Assembly: GCF_026967925.1 (NCBI RefSeq)
Contig: NZ_JAPVBI010000002.1
Coordinates: 983,628-1,047,627 of the forward strand
Reading direction: 5' to 3'
Length of the DNA: 64,000 nt
Origin: Modestobacter sp. VKM Ac-2985
GTDB taxonomy: Bacteria; Actinomycetota; Actinomycetes; Mycobacteriales; Geodermatophilaceae
Both the position numbers and the translations under genes were made by a program. Numbering within the stretch: position 1 is the stretch's first letter; each line of letters starts with the position of its first letter. Under the pieces are notes generated by a model. That model ran no database searches. It was not told where the DNA came from and saw only the letters and a program-made list of their open reading frames with translations. Below, piece after piece: positions 17,498 to 26,977 of this stretch.

Positions 17498-19125
17498 CAG
17501 AGTGGGATGTTCCCGTGCTTCTTGGCGGGCAGGGTCTGGCGCTTGTTGGCCAGCAGCCGCAGCGCCCGGACGACGTGGACGCGGGTGTGCGAGGGCGGGA
17601 TCACCGCGTCGACGTACCCGCGGTCGGCGGCGATGTAGGGGTTGGCGAGCGTGTCCTCGTAGTCGGTGACCAGCTCGGCGCGCAGCGACTCCGGGTCCTC
17701 GGCCGCGGCGAGCTCCTTGCGGTAGAGGATGCCGACGGCGCCCTGGGCGCCGATCACCGCGATCTGGGCGGTCGGCCAGGCCAGGTTGACGTCGGCGCCG
17801 AGGTGCTTGGAGCCCATCACGTCGTAGGCGCCGCCGTAGGCCTTGCGGGTGATCACGGTGATCTTCGGGACGGTGGCCTCGGCGTAGGCGTAGATCAGCT
17901 TGGCGCCGCGCCGGATGATCCCGTCCCACTCCTGCGAGGTGCCGGGCAGGAAGCCGGGGACGTCGACGAAGGTGAGCACCGGGATGTTGAAGGCGTCGCA
18001 GGTGCGCACGAACCGCGCGGCCTTCTCGCTGGCGTCGATGTCCAGCGTGCCGGCGAGCTGGGTGGGCTGGTTGGCCACCACGCCGACCGGCCGGCCCTCG
18101 ACCCGGCCGAAGCCGATGAGGATGTTGGGCGCGAACAACGCCTGGACCTCGAGGAACTCCTCGTCGTCCAGCACGTGCTCGATCACGGTGTGCATGTCGT
18201 AGGGCGTGTTCGGCGAGTCCGGGATGAAGGTGTCCAGCTCGCGGTCGACGTCGGTGAGCGCCTCGGGGAGGGCGATCTCGACCGGCGGGGCCTCGACCAC
18301 CGGCAGCGGGTCGAGGTTGTTGCTGGGCAGGTGCGACAGCAGGGCCTTCACGTAGTCCAGCGCATCGGCCTCGTCCTCGGCCAGGTAGTGGGCGACGCCG
18401 GACTTGGTGTTGTGGGTGCGGGCGCCGCCCAGCTCCTCCAGCGTCACGTCCTCCCCGGTCACCGTCTTCACCACGTCGGGGCCGGTGATGAACATCTGGC
18501 TGGTCTTGTCGACCATGACGATGAAGTCGGTCAGCGCGGGGGAGTAGACGTGCCCACCGGCGGCGGCGCCCATCACCAGGGAGATCTGCGGGATCACGCC
18601 CGAGGCGTGCACGTTGCGCCGGAAGATCTCGGCGTAGAGGCCGAGGGAGACCACGCCCTCCTGGATCCGGGCGCCACCGCCCTCGTTGATGCCGATGACC
18701 GGGCAGCCGTTGCGCATGGCCAGGTCCAGCACCTTGACGATCTTCTCGCCGTAGACCTCGCCGAGGCTGCCGCCGAAGACGGTGACGTCCTGGGAGAAGA
18801 CGCAGACCGGGCGACCGTCGACCGTGCCGTAGCCGGTGACGACGCCGTCCCCGAACGGGCGCTTGGCGTCCATCCCGAAGTTGGTGGACCGGTGCCGGGC
18901 GAACTCGTCGAGCTCGGTGAACGAGCCCGGGTCCAGCAGCGCCTCGATCCGCTCCCGGGCGGTCATCTTGCCGGCGGCGTGCTGCTTGTCGACCGCGCGC
19001 TGCGACCCGGCGTGCGTCGCCTCCTCCACCCGCCGCTCGAAGTCGGCCAGCTTGCCGGCGGTGGTGTGCAGGTCGAGGTCGGCAGGGACGGGTTCTCCCG
19101 CGCTCTCCAGTTCGGCGGCACTCAC
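17497..19125 (-). CDS. accD5: Acyl-CoA carboxylase beta (carboxyltransferase) subunit, propionyl-CoA type
   Basis: This 542-aa carboxyltransferase moves CO2 from biotin to acyl-CoA. It shows both crotonase-like halves: the N-terminal half with [42 protein letters not shown] and [16 protein letters not shown], and the C-terminal half with [32 protein letters not shown] and [13 protein letters not shown]. Sequence and neighbours match mycobacterial AccD5, which favours propionyl-CoA; an Asp in the acyl-CoA pocket region (YDVMGSKH) agrees. The GTG start lies 20 bp from the divergent biotin ligase gene and shares its promoter region. The operon continues accE, maf, accA3. Confidence 0.94.
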   Translation of the reverse strand: MSAAELESAGEPVPADLDLHTTAGKLADFERRVEEATHAGSQRAVDKQHAAGKMTARERIEALLDPGSFTELDEFARHRSTNFGMDAKRPFGDGVVTGYGTVDGRPVCVFSQDVTVFGGSLGEVYGEKIVKVLDLAMRNGCPVIGINEGGGARIQEGVVSLGLYAEIFRRNVHASGVIPQISLVMGAAAGGHVYSPALTDFIVMVDKTSQMFITGPDVVKTVTGEDVTLEELGGARTHNTKSGVAHYLAEDEADALDYVKALLSHLPSNNLDPLPVVEAPPVEIALPEALTDVDRELDTFIPDSPNTPYDMHTVIEHVLDDEEFLEVQALFAPNILIGFGRVEGRPVGVVANQPTQLAGTLDIDASEKAARFVRTCDAFNIPVLTFVDVPGFLPGTSQEWDGIIRRGAKLIYAYAEATVPKITVITRKAYGGAYDVMGSKHLGADVNLAWPTAQIAVIGAQGAVGILYRKELAAAEDPESLRAELVTDYEDTLANPYIAADRGYVDAVIPPSHTRVHVVRALRLLANKRQTLPAKKHGNIPL

Positions 19126-19132
19126 AGCGCCG

Positions 19133-19139
19133 TAGCGTA
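19133..19139. promoter_or_regulatory. Overlapping divergent -10 elements for birA and accD5
   Basis: The 7-bp string TAGCGTA reads as TAGCGT toward birA (19133-19138, seven bases before its GTG) and as TACGCT toward accD5 (19134-19139, eight bases before its GTG). The whole divergent spacer is only 20 bp, so any -35 elements lie inside the opposite coding regions and both messages are probably leaderless. Confidence 0.5.
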
Positions 19140-19145
19140 GGTGAC

Positions 19146-19985
19146 GTGCCCGACAGCTCCCGCACCGCAGCTCCTCCCATCGATCGGCCGGGCCTCGACG
19201 CGGCCGCGCTGACCGCCGCCCTCACCGCCGGCAGCGACCTGTGGCGGGCGGTCGAGGTGGTCGAGGCGATCGGGTCGACGAACGCCGAGCTGGTCGCCCG
19301 GGCGGCCGAGGGCGCCACCGAGGGGCTGGTGCTGGCGGCCGAGCACCAGGAGGCCGGGCGCGGACGGCTGGACCGCACCTGGACGTCGCCGCCGCGGGCG
19401 GGGCTGACCGTCTCGGTGCTGCTGCGCCCCGACGTCCCCGCGGCCCGGCGCGCCTGGCTCTCGCTGCTCACCGGGGTGGCGCTGGCCGAGGCGGTCGGCG
19501 AGGTCACCGGCGTCCGCACCTCGCTGAAGTGGCCCAACGACCTGCTCGCCGCCGACGGCCGGAAGCTGGCCGGCATCCTGGCCGAGAGCTCCGGCACGGC
19601 CGTGGTGGTGGGAGTCGGCCTCAACGTCTCGACCCGTGCCGACGAGCTCCCCGACACCGGCACCTCGCTGGAGCTGGTGCGGGCGCAACCGGTCGACCGG
19701 GCCGCCGTGCTGCTGGCCTTCCTGCGGGGGCTGGAGCGGCGTCACGCCCGGTGGTCGCAGGTGCTCGGCGACCCGGTCTCCTCCGGCCTGGCCCAGGACT
19801 ACCTGGCCTGGTGCAGCACGGTCGGTTCCGCCGTCACCGTGACCATGCCCGACGGCTCGGCCCTCGACGGGGTCGCCGAGGCGGTGGACTGGGACGGCCG
19901 GCTCGTCGTCCGCACCGACGCCGGGCTGCTGGAGCTCGCCTCCGGCGACGTGCGACACGTGCGGCCGAGCACATCGCGACCCTGA
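19146..19985 (+). CDS. birA: Biotin-[acetyl-CoA-carboxylase] ligase (no DNA-binding domain)
   Basis: This 279-aa enzyme activates biotin as biotinyl-AMP and attaches it to carrier Lys residues such as that of the neighbouring AccA3. The catalytic GRGRLDRTW motif is at residues 71-79, with STNAELV earlier, KWPNDLL in the middle and a C-terminal SH3-like domain ([15 protein letters not shown]). There is no N-terminal helix-turn-helix, so it is a group I ligase without repressor function. The divergent placement next to accD5 is conserved in mycobacteria (Rv3279c/Rv3280) and gives coordinated supply of biotinylated carboxylase. Confidence 0.93.
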   Translation: MPDSSRTAAPPIDRPGLDAAALTAALTAGSDLWRAVEVVEAIGSTNAELVARAAEGATEGLVLAAEHQEAGRGRLDRTWTSPPRAGLTVSVLLRPDVPAARRAWLSLLTGVALAEAVGEVTGVRTSLKWPNDLLAADGRKLAGILAESSGTAVVVGVGLNVSTRADELPDTGTSLELVRAQPVDRAAVLLAFLRGLERRHARWSQVLGDPVSSGLAQDYLAWCSTVGSAVTVTMPDGSALDGVAEAVDWDGRLVVRTDAGLLELASGDVRHVRPSTSRP

Positions 19986-20125
19986 CGGGCCGCAACGCGG
20001 CCAGGAGCGTGGACCAGCGGCGCTGAGCCGTGTCCCGTGCCACGTCGGAAGACCCTTCGGGCCCTCGCGCCGCGACACCGCCGACTCCGTCGTCGTGGCC
20101 CGTGACGGCGCTCAGCCGGGTAGGT

Positions 20126-20131
20126 CATCCT
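20126..20131 (+). promoter_or_regulatory. -10 element of the PH-domain gene (CATCCT)
   Basis: CATCCT is followed by six bases and then GTG at 20138, the same geometry as other leaderless genes in this window. It supports the short start and not the longer reading frame from 20030. Confidence 0.35.
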
Positions 20132-20137
20132 GTCGGC

Positions 20138-20680
20138 GTGGCCTACCCCGACAAGGTGCTCGCTGCCGATGAAGAGGTCGAGCGCCACCTGCACCCGCAC
20201 TGGCTGACCGTCTTCTGGCCGATCGTGGCGTTCCTGGCGCTGGTCGGCCTGGCCTCCTTCGGCGCCGCCATCGTGCCCGCGGGGGACCAGCAGGGGCTCT
20301 GGCGTCTGGTCGTCGTCGGGGTCGCCGTCGTCCTCGCGGTGTTCCTGGTCGTCACCCCGCTGCTGCGCTGGCGCACCACGCACTACGTGATCACCACCCA
20401 CCGGCTGCTGTACCGGGTCGGCATCCTGGCCCGGCACGGCCGGGACATCGGCCTGTCCCGGATCACCGACGTCTCCTACCGGCAGACCCTGGGGGAGCGG
20501 CTGGTCAACTCCGGCACGGTCTCGATCGAGACGGCGGGGGAGGGCGGCCCGACCGTGTTGCGGGCCATCCCGGACAGCGAGGGGGTGCAGCAACTGCTCA
20601 ACCAGCTCATCGAGGAGGACGCCGACCGGCGGGCCCCGCACGGCGGTGATCGCCCGACCACCTCGGAGGCCCGGGAGTGA
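20138..20680 (+). CDS. PH-domain (bPH2/YdbT-like) membrane protein
   Basis: This 180-aa protein begins AYPDKVLAADEEVERHLHPHW, which closely follows the start of mycobacterial Rv3278c, also next to birA. Two membrane segments (FWPIVAFLALVGLASFGAAIV and LVVVGVAVVLAVFLVVTPLL) lead into a cytoplasmic bacterial PH domain (THYVITTHRLLYRVGILARHGRDIGLSRITDVSY ... GTVSIETAG, split here). The function is unknown in detail; bPH2 proteins are membrane-associated scaffolds. An in-frame upstream extension to 20030 lacks homology and a ribosome binding site, so I use the GTG at 20138. Confidence 0.85.
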   Translation: MAYPDKVLAADEEVERHLHPHWLTVFWPIVAFLALVGLASFGAAIVPAGDQQGLWRLVVVGVAVVLAVFLVVTPLLRWRTTHYVITTHRLLYRVGILARHGRDIGLSRITDVSYRQTLGERLVNSGTVSIETAGEGGPTVLRAIPDSEGVQQLLNQLIEEDADRRAPHGGDRPTTSEARE

Positions 20681-20732
20681 GGTGACCGACGGTCCTCGGG
20701 ACCTCGACGTGCAGGTGAGATCCGCGAGGTCC

Positions 20733-20783
20733 GCAGGTCGCGAGAGGCGTGGGGCGGATGGGGCGACCATTGTCGCGACCTGC
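20733..20783. repeat. 11-bp perfect inverted repeat in IR-rich spacer
   Basis: GCAGGTCGCGA at 20733-20743 pairs with its exact complement at 20773-20783 across 29 bases. A nested CGCGA/TCGCG pair and a GGTCC/GGACC hairpin lie just upstream. The 219-bp spacer between the PH-domain and acyltransferase genes may hold a terminator or an operator. Confidence 0.5.
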
Positions 20784-20899
20784 CAACAGGCGCCCCTCGA
20801 CTTGGTCTCCCGTCGGCTCAAGGTGGACCGGTCCAGCTCCTAGGGTCGACCGTGGCGCGGGGGGACTCTCCCGGGGGCGACCATCTCTGGGGGGAAGAC

Positions 20900-22294
20900 G
20901 TGACGACAGCTGTGCGGCGAGTCGGCGGCACTCCCGAGATCCGCGCGCTCACCGGCATGCGCATCGTGGTCGCCGTCCTGGTGGTGCTCTTCCACTACCA
21001 GGGGCCCATGCTCCCGTACATCGAGCAGGCGCCCATCCTGCGCCCGGTCATCAGCGCCGGCTGGACCGGTGTCGAGGCCTTCTTCGTGCTCAGCGGCTTC
21101 CTGATCATGCTGTCCTACGGCGATCGCATGGGGAGCTCGCCGACCCTGGCTGCAGCGTGGTCGTTCCTCGTCAGTCGGCTCGCTCGTACGTGGCCGGCGT
21201 GGGCGACGGTCACCATCGTGATGGGCGGTTGGCTGTGGACCGTGCGGTCGCTGGGGTGGTCGTCGGAACTCGTGGCCGCCCACCCGGCCGCCGATGCGCC
21301 CACCCTGCTGCGGCAGTTGACGATGACGCAGATGTGGGGCGAGCAGGACCTCCACGGTGCCAGCTACGTCCTGCCCGGCTGGTCGATCAGTGCTGAGTGG
21401 GCTGCGTACCTGGCCTTCCCCGTGCTGGTCCTGGCACTGAGGCCGTTGCGCCGCCTGCCCGCGGCGGTGCTGTTCGTCCTCTCGGTGGCGGCCATGGCGC
21501 CGCTCTCGGTCACGTCCTTCCTCTGGGGGCCGCAGGACTTCACCCAGTCCTGGGTGCTCCGGATCGCCTGTGGCTTCACCGCCGGCATGCTGGCTGCGCT
21601 CGCCGTCCGCCGGGTCCGTCGCGACGAGCGGACCGAGGCGATCGCGCTGGCCGGGGTCTGGACCTGCCTCTTCCTGGTCGTCATGGGCGTGTTCTGGGCG
21701 GCGTGGCGGGTCCAGGGCACCGGACCCCACGACTACTCGGGCGTGATCGTCATCGTCTTCCCCCTGCTCATCGCCGGTCTGGCGCTCACCTCACGCGGCC
21801 CGGCCCGGGTGCTGTCCGGAGCCGCGATGAACTACGGGGGGCGACTGTCCTACAGCCTCTACCTCGTGCACTTCGCCGTCCTGGACGTCGTGCTGACCCT
21901 CTTCCTCCGCGGCGGGGAGCCACAGGGGAACATGCGGGCCGGCATGGTCCTGGTGCTGCCGCTGCTCATCCTGGTCTCCTTGGTGCTCAGCGCCGGGCTC
22001 TACCACGGCGTCGAGGAGCCGGGGAGGCGCCTGGTGCTCCGGTTGCTCGGCCGGTCCACCGCTGCAGCCCGGTCCTCGGCAGGCTCGGACGTCCGGACAC
22101 CGGTCATCACCGTCCGGGCACCGGTGCCCTCGATCGTCGGCCCCCGGACGACGGGGCTGCCGGCCTCATCGGCGGCTCGTCAGCTGCCGCCGCTCCCGAG
22201 GCGTGGTGGCGCGGACGAGCGCCTGGCCTCTGCCGGTCGCCGGTCAGGGACGGATGACCGCCGCCTGGAGCAGATCGTCGGTACCGCGTCCTAA
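20900..22294 (+). CDS. Acyltransferase family 3 (OafA/YrhL type) membrane protein
   Basis: This 464-aa integral membrane protein has about ten transmembrane segments and the family-3 start: EIRALTGMRIVVAVLVVLFHY with the conserved Arg and the catalytic-site His, then FFVLSGFLI. Such proteins O-acetylate or otherwise acylate surface polysaccharides, peptidoglycan or lipids. The last 80 residues form a cytoplasmic, Arg/Ser/Pro-rich tail without homology. I chose the GTG at 20900 behind GGGGGGAAG; another GTG at 20852, five bases after a TAGGGT hexamer at 20841, would give a leaderless 480-aa form. The stop codon overlaps the sbcD -10 element. Confidence 0.83.
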   Translation: MTTAVRRVGGTPEIRALTGMRIVVAVLVVLFHYQGPMLPYIEQAPILRPVISAGWTGVEAFFVLSGFLIMLSYGDRMGSSPTLAAAWSFLVSRLARTWPAWATVTIVMGGWLWTVRSLGWSSELVAAHPAADAPTLLRQLTMTQMWGEQDLHGASYVLPGWSISAEWAAYLAFPVLVLALRPLRRLPAAVLFVLSVAAMAPLSVTSFLWGPQDFTQSWVLRIACGFTAGMLAALAVRRVRRDERTEAIALAGVWTCLFLVVMGVFWAAWRVQGTGPHDYSGVIVIVFPLLIAGLALTSRGPARVLSGAAMNYGGRLSYSLYLVHFAVLDVVLTLFLRGGEPQGNMRAGMVLVLPLLILVSLVLSAGLYHGVEEPGRRLVLRLLGRSTAAARSSAGSDVRTPVITVRAPVPSIVGPRTTGLPASSAARQLPPLPRRGGADERLASAGRRSGTDDRRLEQIVGTAS

Positions 22295-22297
22295 CGT
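22292..22297 (+). promoter_or_regulatory. -10 element of sbcD (TAACGT)
   Basis: TAACGT contains the stop codon of the upstream acyltransferase gene and ends six bases before the sbcD ATG. It predicts a leaderless sbcDC message. Confidence 0.5.
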
Positions 22298-22303
22298 CAC
22301 GGC

Positions 22304-23452
22304 ATGCGACTGCTGCACACCTCCGACTGGCACCTCGGCCGATCCCTCCACGGCACGGACCTGCTCCTCGAGCAGGAGCAGGTGCTGGGCGGGCTGGCCG
22401 ACGTCGTCCGCGCGGAGTCCGTCGACGTGGTGCTGATCGCCGGTGACGTGTACGACCGCGCCGTTCCCTCGGCGGATGCCACGGGTGTGCTGGACCGGGT
22501 GCTGATGCGGCTGCGAGGTGCCGGCGCCCAGGTGGTCCTCACCCCCGGCAACCACGACTCGGCACGGCGGCTGGGGTTCGGCGCCGGGCTGCTGGCCCAG
22601 TCCGGGGTGCACGTCCGCGCGGTGACCCCGGCGCTCGACGAGCCGGTGCTGCTGGCCGACGAGCACGGTGACGTCGCGGTGTACGGCCTGCCCTACCTCG
22701 AGCCGGAGGTGGCCCGGCACGAGCTGGGCCTGCCCGACGCCCGCGGCCACGAGGCGGTGCTGGGCGCGGCGATGGACCGGGTCCGGGCCGACCTGTTCCT
22801 CCGACCGGGCACCCGGTCGGTGGTGCTGGCGCACGCCTTCGTCGGTGGTGGGCTGCCCAGCGAGAGCGAGCGGGACATCTGCGTGGGCGGGGTCGACCTG
22901 GTCTCCGCCGCGGTCTTCGACGGCGTCGACTACGTGGCCCTGGGCCACCTGCACCGGCCCCAGTCGCTCAGCGACCGGATCCGCTACAGCGGCTCACCGC
23001 TCGCCTACTCCTTCGGCGAGGCCGGCCAGCAGAAACAGGCCTGGCTCGTCGACCTCGACGCCCGTGGGCTGGCCGAGGTGCGGCCCGTCCTCCTCCCGGC
23101 GCCCCGTCAGCTGACCGTGCTGCGTGGGGAGCTCGCCGCGCTGCTCGCCGACCCGGAGCTGGAGCCGGTGACCGGGCACTTCGTCTCCGCCCAGCTCACC
23201 GATGCGGCCCGGCCGAGCGACCCGATGCGCCAGTTGCAGGGGCGCTTCCCGCACGCGGTGCACCTGGAGTGGGCCGGCACCGGCCAGCCCGGCGACCAGC
23301 GCAGCTACACCGAGCGGCTGGCCGGCCGCAGCGACCTGGAGGTGGCCGGGGAGTTCGTCGCGCACGTCCGCGCGGTGGCCGCCACCCCGGCCGAGCTCGA
23401 ACTGCTGGGCCGGGCGCTGGCCGCGGCTGCGCACGAGGAGTCGCTGGCATGA
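22304..23452 (+). CDS. sbcD: DNA repair exonuclease SbcD (Mre11-type nuclease)
   Basis: This 382-aa calcineurin-like phosphoesterase is the nuclease half of the SbcCD complex, which opens DNA hairpins and processes blocked ends. Metal-binding motifs are in order: TSDWHLGRSLHG (residues 6-17), IAGDVYDRAVP, GNHDSARRL, then AHAFVGG and LGHLHRPQ. The C-terminal capping region is present and length is normal. The stop overlaps the sbcC ATG (ATGA), so the two subunits are translationally coupled. Confidence 0.95.
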   Translation: MRLLHTSDWHLGRSLHGTDLLLEQEQVLGGLADVVRAESVDVVLIAGDVYDRAVPSADATGVLDRVLMRLRGAGAQVVLTPGNHDSARRLGFGAGLLAQSGVHVRAVTPALDEPVLLADEHGDVAVYGLPYLEPEVARHELGLPDARGHEAVLGAAMDRVRADLFLRPGTRSVVLAHAFVGGGLPSESERDICVGGVDLVSAAVFDGVDYVALGHLHRPQSLSDRIRYSGSPLAYSFGEAGQQKQAWLVDLDARGLAEVRPVLLPAPRQLTVLRGELAALLADPELEPVTGHFVSAQLTDAARPSDPMRQLQGRFPHAVHLEWAGTGQPGDQRSYTERLAGRSDLEVAGEFVAHVRAVAATPAELELLGRALAAAAHEESLA

Positions 23453-26409
23453 GGGTCCACTCGCTCTCCCTGACCGCCTTCGGGCCGTTCGCCGACCGGG
23501 TCGACGTCGACCTCGACGACGTCGGCCGGGACGGGCTGTTCCTGCTCTGGGGCCCGACCGGCGCCGGGAAGACGACGCTGCTGGACGCGGTCGTGTACGC
23601 CCTCTACGGCACCGTCCCGGGGGCGCGCGGTGAGGAGAAGCGGCTGCGCAGCGACCACGCCGTCGAGCAGGTCCGCACCGAGGTGGAGTGCGAGGTCACC
23701 CTCGGCGGGGAGCGGTTGCTGGTCACCCGCCGGCCCGAGCAGCAGCGGCCCAAGCGGCGCGGCACCGGCTGGACCACCGAGCAGGCCAAGCTCACCGTGC
23801 AGCGCTGGACGCCGGAGGGCTGGGAGCCGGTCAGCACCCGGATCGACGAGGGCTCCGAGCACCTGCGCAGCCGGCTGGGGCTGTCGGCCGAGCAGTTCTG
23901 CCAGGTCGTGCTGCTCCCGCAGGGGGACTTCGCGCGGTTCCTGGTGGCCGAGCCGGAGGACCGGGGCCGGCTGTTGCGCACGCTGTTCGACGTCGGGCGC
24001 TTCGCCCAGGTCGAGGACTGGCTCGCCGACCAGCGCACCGTCGCCCGCGGACACTGGGACGAGGTCCGGCTGCGGGCGAGCACCCTGCTGGCCCGGGTGG
24101 CGCAGGTGGCCGACGTCGACGTGCCCGAGGAGCTGGCCCCGGAGCTGGTCGGTGCCACGCCCCACGCCTCCGCCGGTGCCTGGGTGCAGCGGGTGCGTGC
24201 CGAGGTCGCTGGGCGGCTCGCCGACCAGCGCACGGAGGCGGAGCGGGCGGCCGCCGAGGTCGCGCGGGTCGACGCCGTGCTGGCCGCCGCCCGGGGCGAG
24301 GTCGACCGGCACGACCGGCGCGATCGCGCCCGGGCCGAGCTCGTCCGGTTGCAGGCCGAGGCGGCGGAGCTGCTGCCGTTGCGTGCGGCGCTGGACGCCG
24401 GTGGCCGGGCCGAGCCGGTGCGGGACGTGCTGGAGGCCGCCGGTCGCGCGGCCCTGGACGCCGAGGGCGCGGCGGACCACCTGGCGTCTGCCCGCGACCG
24501 CTGGGCGGAGGTCGCCGCCGGTCGTCCGGCCGACACGCTGCTCTCCCGGGCGCTGCGGGACGAGATCGCCGGACTGCGGGCACTGCTCCCCGACGTCGAC
24601 CGCGCCGCCGAGCTGACCCGTGAGGTGGCCCAGGCCACCCGCCGGGTCGAGGTGCTGCGGGCCCGCTGCGCCGAGGACGAGGCCGCCGCGCTGGAGTGGC
24701 CGGCGCGGCTGGCCCAGCAGGAGGCCCGGGTCGCCGAGGCCGCGGCGGCGGCCTCGAGCCTGCCCGGGCTGACCGCCGTGCTCGAGGGTCGGCGTGCCGC
24801 CCTCGCTGCGGCCCGGGCGGCCGGTGAGCTGGCCGGGCGGCAGGAGGAGCAGCGCAGCGCCGTCGACACCGCCCGGGAGGCGTGGCTGGACGCCCGCGAG
24901 ACGTGGGGCGACCTGCGCACCCGGCGGCTGGACGGGATGGCCGCCGAGCTCGCCGCCGGTCTGGCCGACGGCCAGGACTGCCCGGTGTGCGGTGCGCTGG
25001 AGCACCCACGGCTGGCCGGCCACGGCGGTCCCGTGGTGACCCAGGCCGACGAGGACGCCGGCCGTGCCGCCGCGGACGAGGCCGAGGCCCGGCTCGCCGA
25101 CCTGCGCGCCGCGCTGGAGGAGACCGACCGGGAGCTGGCGGTGCTCCGTGCCCAGGCCGGGCCGGAGCCGCTGGCCGACAAGGAGCACGCGCTCGCCGAG
25201 GCGGCCCAGCAGGAGGCCGGGGCACGCGCCGCAGCCGGGGTCCTGGACGGGGCACGCCGGGCACTGGTCACGCTGACCGCCGAGCGGGAAGCCGCCCTGG
25301 CAGCCACCGCCGCGGCCCGCGAGGAGCTGGCGGGGCGGACCGCCGAGCGCGTGGCAGCACAGGAGACGCTGGCGGCGGTGCAGCAGCGGCTGCTCGCCGC
25401 GCAGGGCGAGGACCCCGGCATCGCCGCCCGGATCGCCCGCCTCGCCACCGAGACCGAACGGTGCGAGGCCCTCGTCGACGCCGAGGGCGCGGGACTGCGC
25501 GCTCGGACGGCAGCCGACGCAGCTCGCCGGCTGGCCGAGGAGCGTGTCGCCGAGGCCGGGTTCCCGGACCTGTTGGCCGCCGCGGACGCGCTGCTGGACC
25601 GGGCCACCGCGGCGTCGGCCGGGCGGCGGGTGGCCGAGCACGACCAGCGGTGGTCGGTGGTCACGGCGACGCTGGCCGAACCGGAGCTGGCCGACCTCGC
25701 GCCCCGGCCGGACCTGGACGCGCTGACCGACACCTGTCGCGGTGCGACGCGCAGCCGGGAGGCCGCGGTCGGTGCGCTGGCCGAGGTGCGGCGCTGCGCC
25801 GACGCCCTGGACTCGCTCACCGCCGACCTCACCGAGATCGAGGTCGAGCTGGACGAGCGCCGGGCCGTGGCCGAGCAGGTCACCGCCCTCGCCGACCTGG
25901 TCAACGGCCGAGGGGCGAACACGCTCCGGATGCGGCTGCAGTCCTTCGTGCTGGCTGCCCGGCTGGAGCAGGTCGCCGCCGTGGCCAGCCGGCGGCTGAA
26001 GGACATGTCCGGTGGGCGCTACACGTTCCTGCACAGCGACGCCCTCGGCCGGCACGGCGCGCGGGGCGGACTGGGGCTCGACGTGCTCGACGAGCACACC
26101 GGCGCCCGGCGGCCGACGAAGACCCTGTCCGGTGGGGAGAGCTTCATGGCCTCCCTGGCCCTGGCGCTGGGCCTGGCCGACGTCGTCACGGCCGAGAGCG
26201 GCGGCGTCCGGATCGACACGCTCTTCGTCGACGAGGGCTTCGGCACCCTGGACCCGCAGGCCCTCGACGCGGTCATGACCGTCCTGGACGAGCTGCGCCG
26301 GGGTGGGCGCACCGTCGGCGTGATCAGTCACGTCGAGGAGCTGCGGACCCGGATCAGCAGCCGGCTGGAGGTCGTCTCCGGCCGGCACGGCTCGCGGCTC
26401 GCTGCCTGA
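23449..26409 (+). CDS. sbcC: DNA repair exonuclease SbcC (Rad50-type ATPase)
   Basis: This 986-aa SMC-like ATPase partners SbcD. The N-terminal ATPase lobe has Walker A (GPTGAGKTT, residues 35-43) and a Q-loop segment (LLPQGDFARFL). Two long Ala/Glu/Arg-rich coiled coils flank a zinc hook CPVC at Cys511 and Cys514, near the midpoint. The C-terminal lobe has the signature LSGGESFMASLALALGLADV and Walker B (TLFVDEGFGTLD). The coiled coils have strong antisense open frames because of GC-rich codon use, but these are shadows. The gene ends eight bases before the convergent gtrA-like gene. Confidence 0.95.
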   Translation: MRVHSLSLTAFGPFADRVDVDLDDVGRDGLFLLWGPTGAGKTTLLDAVVYALYGTVPGARGEEKRLRSDHAVEQVRTEVECEVTLGGERLLVTRRPEQQRPKRRGTGWTTEQAKLTVQRWTPEGWEPVSTRIDEGSEHLRSRLGLSAEQFCQVVLLPQGDFARFLVAEPEDRGRLLRTLFDVGRFAQVEDWLADQRTVARGHWDEVRLRASTLLARVAQVADVDVPEELAPELVGATPHASAGAWVQRVRAEVAGRLADQRTEAERAAAEVARVDAVLAAARGEVDRHDRRDRARAELVRLQAEAAELLPLRAALDAGGRAEPVRDVLEAAGRAALDAEGAADHLASARDRWAEVAAGRPADTLLSRALRDEIAGLRALLPDVDRAAELTREVAQATRRVEVLRARCAEDEAAALEWPARLAQQEARVAEAAAAASSLPGLTAVLEGRRAALAAARAAGELAGRQEEQRSAVDTAREAWLDARETWGDLRTRRLDGMAAELAAGLADGQDCPVCGALEHPRLAGHGGPVVTQADEDAGRAAADEAEARLADLRAALEETDRELAVLRAQAGPEPLADKEHALAEAAQQEAGARAAAGVLDGARRALVTLTAEREAALAATAAAREELAGRTAERVAAQETLAAVQQRLLAAQGEDPGIAARIARLATETERCEALVDAEGAGLRARTAADAARRLAEERVAEAGFPDLLAAADALLDRATAASAGRRVAEHDQRWSVVTATLAEPELADLAPRPDLDALTDTCRGATRSREAAVGALAEVRRCADALDSLTADLTEIEVELDERRAVAEQVTALADLVNGRGANTLRMRLQSFVLAARLEQVAAVASRRLKDMSGGRYTFLHSDALGRHGARGGLGLDVLDEHTGARRPTKTLSGGESFMASLALALGLADVVTAESGGVRIDTLFVDEGFGTLDPQALDAVMTVLDELRRGGRTVGVISHVEELRTRISSRLEVVSGRHGSRLAA

Positions 26410-26417
26410 CGTGGGGC

Positions 26418-26933
26418 TCAGCGGGAGACGGGGACTGCCGCTGCACCGTGGTCGGCCGGCTCCGGCTGCTCGCCGGCTCCCGCCTCCGGCGCCGCGGCAC
26501 GGAACACCCAGCGGCGGTAGCCGAGATAGCGGATCACGGTGCCCAGCACGATGGAGCCCACGTTGGCGACCTGCAGCACCAGCGCGCTGTCCTGCCCCAG
26601 CGGGTAGCGGACCACCGCGACGACGGTCAGCCCGAGCAGCAGGGTGACCCCGTTGATCGCGGCGAACACCAGGTACTGGCGGGCCACGCCTGAGCGTTCC
26701 CGGTCGGAGAACGACCAGTAGCGGTGCCCGAGGTACGCCGCCGTCATCGACACCAGCGTGGCGATGAGGTTCGACGTCACTGCGCCCACGCCGAGGTGGG
26801 CGTAGAGCAGCTGGAAGCCCCCGACCTGCAGGACGAAGCAGACGGCGCCCACGACGCCGAACGCGGTCAGCTCCCTGGCCAAGAGCCGCCACCGGCTCGG
26901 GGCTCGGCCCGCGCGGACGGGGGACTCAGGCAC
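26418..26933 (-). CDS. GtrA family membrane protein
   Basis: This 171-aa protein with four predicted membrane segments has the GtrA pattern (FGVVGAVCFVLQVGGFQLLY, YLGHRYWSF, then RYLGYRRWVF near the end) and an Ala/Pro/Glu-rich cytoplasmic tail. It probably aids translocation of polyprenyl-linked sugars. It corresponds in position to Rv3277 between the PH-domain and purK genes of mycobacteria. The GTG at 26933 is supported by a TACACT -10 element six bases upstream; a longer in-frame extension to 27203 overlaps the LGFP gene and is not credible. Confidence 0.8.
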   Translation of the reverse strand: MPESPVRAGRAPSRWRLLARELTAFGVVGAVCFVLQVGGFQLLYAHLGVGAVTSNLIATLVSMTAAYLGHRYWSFSDRERSGVARQYLVFAAINGVTLLLGLTVVAVVRYPLGQDSALVLQVANVGSIVLGTVIRYLGYRRWVFRAAAPEAGAGEQPEPADHGAAAVPVSR

Positions 26934-26939
26934 CTGCCG

Positions 26940-26945
26940 AGTGTA
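26940..26945 (-). promoter_or_regulatory. -10 element of the second gtrA-like gene (TACACT)
   Basis: On the minus strand TACACT, six bases, then the GTG start. It lies in the 44-bp spacer after the LGFP-repeat gene and suggests independent leaderless transcription. Confidence 0.5.
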
Positions 26946-26977
26946 GGCAGGCGCCCGAGCCCCCCGCTCGCCGCGGA

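Noticed and set aside
23305-26892. Very long antisense open frame opposite sbcC
   Set aside because: It results from high GC at third codon positions; the translation is low-complexity Arg/Gly/Pro/Gln and sbcC on the plus strand has all expected motifs.
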